Assembly (NCBI GenBank): GCA_041748175.1
Contig: JBGTDU010000107.1
Span: 1 to 6,513, forward strand
DNA: 6,513 nucleotides
Source of the DNA: JAHEJB01 sp041748175
GTDB lineage: Bacteria; Bacteroidota; Rhodothermia; Rhodothermales; Rubricoccaceae
Reading direction: 5' to 3'
The notes below the pieces were generated by a model, which saw only the letters and a list, made by a program, of their open reading frames with translations, searched no databases and was not told the DNA's origin. Positions 5,549-6,513 of the stretch are shown one piece after another. Each line of letters begins with the position of its first letter. The first letter of the stretch is position 1. Made by a program: the position numbers and the translations under genes.

Positions 5549-6513
5549 ATGCCCCACTCCCCCACATCCATCCTCGTTACCGGCGGTGCCGGGTTCATCG
5601 GGTCGAACTTCCTGCTTCGGACGGTGCCGCGCTACCAGGATGTGCGCTTCGTCAATCTCGACCTGCTGACGTACGCGGGAAACCTCCTCAATCTAAAAGC
5701 CATCGAGGGCGCAAAGAACTACTCGTTCGTCCACGGCGATATCGCGGATGAGAGCCTGGTTACGAGGCTCTTCGTGGAGCACGCCTTCTCGACGGTCGTC
5801 CATTTCGCCGCCGAGAGCCACGTGGATCGCTCGATCATCGATCCGCTGGCGTTCGTCCGTACGAACGTAGTGGGTACGGCTACACTTCTTGATGCTGCGC
5901 GGAGGGCATGGGAAGGTGGAGAGCGCGACACGCGCTTCTACCACGTTTCCACGGATGAGGTCTTTGGTGAGCTTGGCGACACCGGCGCATTCTCCGAGAC
6001 AACACCCTACGACCCCCATTCGCCGTACTCGGCGTCCAAGGCTGGCTCCGATCACCTCGTCCGTGCCTATCACGATACCTACGGTTTGCCCGTTGTGATC
6101 TCGAATTGCTCCAACAACTACGGCCCGTTTCAATTCCCCGAAAAGCTGGTCCCGCTCATGATTGTGAAAGCCGCGGCGGGCGAGCCGCTTCCGATCTACG
6201 GCGAGGGCGCGAATGTGCGTGACTGGCTTCACGTTGAGGACCACGCTGGAGCCATCGACCTCATCCTTCGCGAAGGCCGCGACGGGAAGACGTACTGCGT
6301 AGGCGGAAGAGCGGAGAGAAATAATCGGGCCGTCGTCGAGGCGATTTGCGACCTCGTTGACGAAGTGCTCGGACGCAGGCCAGGCACTTCGCGAGAACAA
6401 ATCACGTTCGTCACAGACCGGCCCGGGCACGACTTCCGCTATGCCATCGACCCATCCAAGTTGGAGAACGAACTCGGCTGGTCGCAGGCGCACACCTTCG
6501 GGCAGGGCATGCG
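5549..6513 (+). CDS. rfbB: dTDP-glucose 4,6-dehydratase (cut by window end)
   Basis: This cytoplasmic enzyme (RmlB) converts dTDP-D-glucose to dTDP-4-keto-6-deoxy-D-glucose with bound NAD, the step leading to dTDP-L-rhamnose and other deoxysugars of surface polysaccharides. The 321 visible residues match an extended short-chain dehydrogenase. The Rossmann motif TGGAGFIGSN (11-20) is followed by NLDLLTYAGN (36-45) and FAAESHVDRSI (86-96). The family-specific active site STDEVFGE (134-141) has Thr135-Asp136-Glu137, and YSASK has Tyr160 and Lys164. The substrate-binding NNYGPFQFPEKLVPL (189-203), VRDWLHVEDH (223-232) and GGRAERNN (252-259) complete the pattern. Family members are usually about 330-360 residues, so only a short C-terminus is missing and no frameshift is seen. 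The ATG at 5549 places the Rossmann motif at the usual distance from the N-terminus, but no Shine-Dalgarno sequence precedes it. It is divergent from polA; rml partners would be expected beyond the right edge. Confidence 0.95.
   Translation, partial: MPHSPTSILVTGGAGFIGSNFLLRTVPRYQDVRFVNLDLLTYAGNLLNLKAIEGAKNYSFVHGDIADESLVTRLFVEHAFSTVVHFAAESHVDRSIIDPLAFVRTNVVGTATLLDAARRAWEGGERDTRFYHVSTDEVFGELGDTGAFSETTPYDPHSPYSASKAGSDHLVRAYHDTYGLPVVISNCSNNYGPFQFPEKLVPLMIVKAAAGEPLPIYGEGANVRDWLHVEDHAGAIDLILREGRDGKTYCVGGRAERNNRAVVEAICDLVDEVLGRRPGTSREQITFVTDRPGHDFRYAIDPSKLENELGWSQAHTFGQGM

Noticed and set aside
5693..6493. 266-codon minus-strand frame
   Set aside because: It is antisense to rfbB, which shows every dehydratase motif in order; the antisense product has no recognisable domain.

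Overview
The window comes from a moderately GC-rich bacterium. It carries one housekeeping gene, polA, the start of a nucleotide-sugar gene, two small accessory genes, and a large share of repeat-rich, mostly non-coding DNA. No ribosomal marker is present, so the phylum cannot be fixed. The dispersed inverted-repeat style of the intergenic DNA resembles that of some Armatimonadota, Chloroflexota and similar environmental genomes, but this is a weak impression only.

Layout, left to right. Positions 1-300 hold the right end of an IS5-family insertion sequence: the transposase C-terminus and a probable terminal repeat. Positions 287-931 hold no convincing intact gene. They contain two oppositely oriented copies of a dispersed repeat and, on the minus strand, a possible remnant of a longer gene. 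Positions 932-1402 (minus) encode an unrecognised 156-residue protein with a strong Shine-Dalgarno sequence and a hydrophobic C-terminal tail. Positions 1677-1800 hold a broken copy of the last 39 codons of polA. Positions 1819-2310 (minus) encode a DinB/YfiT-type four-helix-bundle protein. Positions 2478-5303 (minus) encode a complete three-domain DNA polymerase I. Positions 5304-5548 form a repeat-bearing divergent intergenic region. Positions 5549-6513 (plus) encode dTDP-glucose 4,6-dehydratase, which runs off the window.

The most notable structure is that the DinB-type gene lies between two direct copies of the polA 3' end. The true end is at 2478-2600 and the degenerate one at 1677-1800. 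The coding parts are 86% identical over 117 bp (101/117, counted by eye), and weaker collinear similarity continues about 110 bp past both stop codons. The DinB unit therefore looks like a cassette inserted beside polA with a 3'-end duplication, or what is left of an old duplication or foreign-allele recombination.

No operon-level pathway links the genes. PolA (replication and repair), the DinB-fold protein (probably a metal-dependent enzyme of unknown substrate) and RmlB (dTDP-sugar synthesis for the cell surface) appear to be independent. I found no CRISPR array, tRNA, rRNA or recognisable new multi-gene system.
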